Assembly (NCBI GenBank): GCA_030594795.1
Contig: JAUVEK010000054.1
Coordinates: forward strand, 1 to 7,910
Direction: 5' to 3'
DNA: 7,910 nucleotides
From: Candidatus Nanohalarchaeota archaeon
Lineage (GTDB): Archaea; EX4484-52; B79-G9
This document shows positions 6,664 to 7,910 of the stretch, piece after piece. Every line of letters starts with the position of its first letter. The first letter of the stretch is position 1. Made by a program: the position numbers and the translations under genes. The notes beneath the pieces are model-generated. The model was not told where the DNA came from and ran no database searches. It saw nothing but the letters and a program-made list of their open reading frames with translations.

Positions 6664-6695
6664 ATTGTATGTAAAGTATGAACCGACAATAAAAA
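6659..6695. repeat. Palindromic repeat unit 1
   Basis: TTTTTATTGT (6659-6668) pairs with ACAATAAAAA (6686-6695) around a 17-nt loop beginning ATGTAAAGT. The same 20 bases from 6658 recur at 6733, 75 bp further on. Confidence 0.8.
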
Positions 6696-6733
6696 TGCTT
6701 AGGATTCTCCAATTATCACCAATATCCTATGAT

Positions 6734-6769
6734 TTTTTATTGTATGTAAAGTGTATCGCACAATAAAAA
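6734..6769. repeat. Palindromic repeat unit 2
   Basis: TTTTTATTGT (6734-6743) pairs with ACAATAAAAA (6760-6769). The 16-nt loop begins ATGTAAAGT as in unit 1 and then differs. Arms and the left half of the loop are kept while the right half of the loop drifts. Confidence 0.8.
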
Positions 6770-6772
6770 GCC

Positions 6773-6804
6773 TGACACAAAGTGTCATGATTTTTCTTTC
6801 TTTT
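6773..6804 (+). terminator. Small hairpin with T-rich tail before the third lipoprotein gene
   Basis: TGACAC (6773-6778), loop AAA, GTGTCA (6782-6787), followed by T-rich sequence to 6804. It may be a second terminator, or part of the structured stretch that precedes it. 'ttttattaat' at 6801-6810 could also serve as TATA box for the next gene, with an AGGAG at 6848-6852 as its ribosome site. Confidence 0.4.
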
Positions 6805-6864
6805 ATTAATTTTGCCGGTCAATATTGTATTTATGTTGGATAGTGTCAGGAGTGGCTGGGTTGG

Positions 6865-7910
6865 ATGAGGTCCGGATTTTTGGTTTTGGTTGCCTGTATG
6901 GTGTTTGTTTTGGGATGTCCGCAGCCGATGGGTGTCATGGATGGCGTCAGGATCAACAGCTTTGGGTTTGATTCTTCCACGATCAGCGAGGGGGAGGAGG
7001 TTGAGCTGTCTCTTGCGATTGAGAATGTTGGTGCGTATGATTCGACGGAAGTGAGTTTTTATGTTTACGGGTATGACGGCAAGTGGAATGCTGGCAGTTA
7101 TGATGTCCCGGGGGGTTCTTCGGGGGGTGTTTCGTGGGGTGTTGACTCTTTGAGAGGGCGCCATACGGATACCGGGGTTCCCGGGGCGAGCGCGAGTTTT
7201 CACGAGATATTTACAATGCCTGAAAAATCGGTTGCGAGTGGCATAACACAGAATTATATGTTTTATGGACGGCTTTGCTATGATTATGAGACGACTGCGT
7301 ATGCTATGCTGAAGACTGTCAGTGCGTCGCAGAAGAGGGATGAGAAGAGGAAGGGTGTTTTTTCACAGGGTGGTGTGTCCCTAAAGAATTCCAATGCACC
7401 GATACAGATTGAGCTTAGGACGAAGTCGCCTATCGTGTTTTATGAGTCCGGGGGTACGCGGAATGCTAATCTTGCGCTAATCATAAGGAATGTCGGGGGG
7501 GGGTACCCATGTGCCGGTGAGTGCAGCAGGGCAGTTGATGTTTCCAGTATCAATAAGCTGTTTCTTCTTGAAGTTGATATGGACGGAACGAAGCTTAGCT
7601 GTGATACTGAACAGTCTGATGACCCGGACAATCCATCTGTCGTGTCGTTTCATGACGGCGAGGCTGTGGTGTACTGCACGTATACTGTGAGTGGTTCGCA
7701 GCCGAAGGGTGAATATCTGTTTAAGGTTGTTGCGACCTATAATTATTATGTTGATCGTACGGCGTCTGTCAATGTCGTTGGGCGCAGCGAGAAAGTTACT
7801 TCCACTCATGTCAGTCCGGAACCGTCTGATACATATGGTGATGTCCGGGCAGGTTCTCCAGGTGAGCTTGTTGGGAAAAAGATCTCTTTGAAGGGTGCTG
7901 GGTTTGAGGT
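6865..7910 (+). CDS. Surface lipoprotein with domains A and B (3' end outside window)
   Basis: The frame is open from the ATG at 6865 to the right edge, 348 codons, with no stop. The signal is 'MRSGFLVLVACMVF' then the lipobox 'VLGC', with C18 as the lipidation site. Domain A (about 27-160) contains 'VELSLAIENVGAYDSTEVSF' and 'YGRLCYDY' (134-141). Domain B (about 172-306) contains 'LALIIRNVGGGYPC', the cysteine pair C246 and C271, and 'VVATYNYYVDRTASVNV'. It is the closest relative of the gene at 5701. Unlike that protein it continues past domain B, with a Ser/Pro/Gly-rich stretch from about residue 307, so a third domain or linker may follow, as in the gene at 1-2534. The next in-frame start candidates upstream are absent back to the TAG at 6841, and an AGGAG lies 12 nt before the ATG. 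A run of nine G residues lies within domain B. Confidence 0.85.
   Translation, partial: MRSGFLVLVACMVFVLGCPQPMGVMDGVRINSFGFDSSTISEGEEVELSLAIENVGAYDSTEVSFYVYGYDGKWNAGSYDVPGGSSGGVSWGVDSLRGRHTDTGVPGASASFHEIFTMPEKSVASGITQNYMFYGRLCYDYETTAYAMLKTVSASQKRDEKRKGVFSQGGVSLKNSNAPIQIELRTKSPIVFYESGGTRNANLALIIRNVGGGYPCAGECSRAVDVSSINKLFLLEVDMDGTKLSCDTEQSDDPDNPSVVSFHDGEAVVYCTYTVSGSQPKGEYLFKVVATYNYYVDRTASVNVVGRSEKVTSTHVSPEPSDTYGDVRAGSPGELVGKKISLKGAGFE
7495..7503 (+). repeat. Nine-G homopolymer in the coding sequence
   Basis: The tract encodes the Gly-Gly-Gly of the 'NVGGG' strand in domain B. The frame is intact at nine. Loss or gain of one base would shift the frame and remove the rest of the protein. Confidence 0.9.

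Noticed and set aside
6658..6769. Two repeats about 38 bp long with a 36-bp spacer, resembling a tiny CRISPR array
   Set aside because: There are only two units, the loops differ, the spacer itself holds an inverted repeat, and no cas genes are nearby.
6727..7203. 158-codon open frame on the minus strand
   Set aside because: It is a shadow of the lipoprotein gene at 6865, is rich in Arg/Thr/Asn/Pro without a recognisable fold, and crosses the stem-loop region.

Overview
The window most likely comes from an archaeon. A DPANN-type lineage such as a woesearchaeote or pacearchaeote relative is an inference, not a demonstration. The evidence is a gene for the archaeal multi-pass membrane family DUF63, TATA-like boxes about 26 bp ahead of start codons that leave almost no leader, and several lipobox secretion signals on unfamiliar surface proteins. 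No rRNA, tRNA, transposase, integrase or CRISPR array was found.

Layout. (1) Positions 1-2534, plus strand: the 3' part of a large membrane protein whose frame is open to the left window edge. It has coiled coil, five membrane spans, two beta-sandwich domains, a Pro/Thr linker and a cysteine-rich tail. (2) Positions 2535-4080, minus strand: a DUF63 membrane protein followed by a small YgiT-type zinc-finger protein and a 52-residue AbrB/MazE-type DNA-binding protein. The last two lie between the intact 3' end of the DUF63 gene and a second, decaying copy of that 3' end at 2605-2727. (3) Positions 4138-5508, 5701-6621 and 6865 to the right edge, plus strand: three lipoproteins in a row.

The large membrane protein and the three lipoproteins appear to be paralogues. 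Each has domain A, a CARDB-like sandwich usually containing an 'ENVG/QNVG'-type strand, and domain B, with an 'NVGGG/NLGSG'-type strand and a conserved pair of cysteines. The loop between those cysteines differs greatly: 15, 24, 86 and 134 residues. In one protein it carries four CX3C motifs. I read the block as an expanding family of cell-surface proteins, one held by membrane helices and three by lipid, that may form one surface assembly. Its function is unknown.

Regulatory structure. A TATA-like box lies midway between the divergent DUF63 and first lipoprotein genes. A nested set of inverted repeats covers the presumed TATA box of the AbrB gene. A chain of five stem-loops fills 6642-6787 between the second and third lipoprotein genes.
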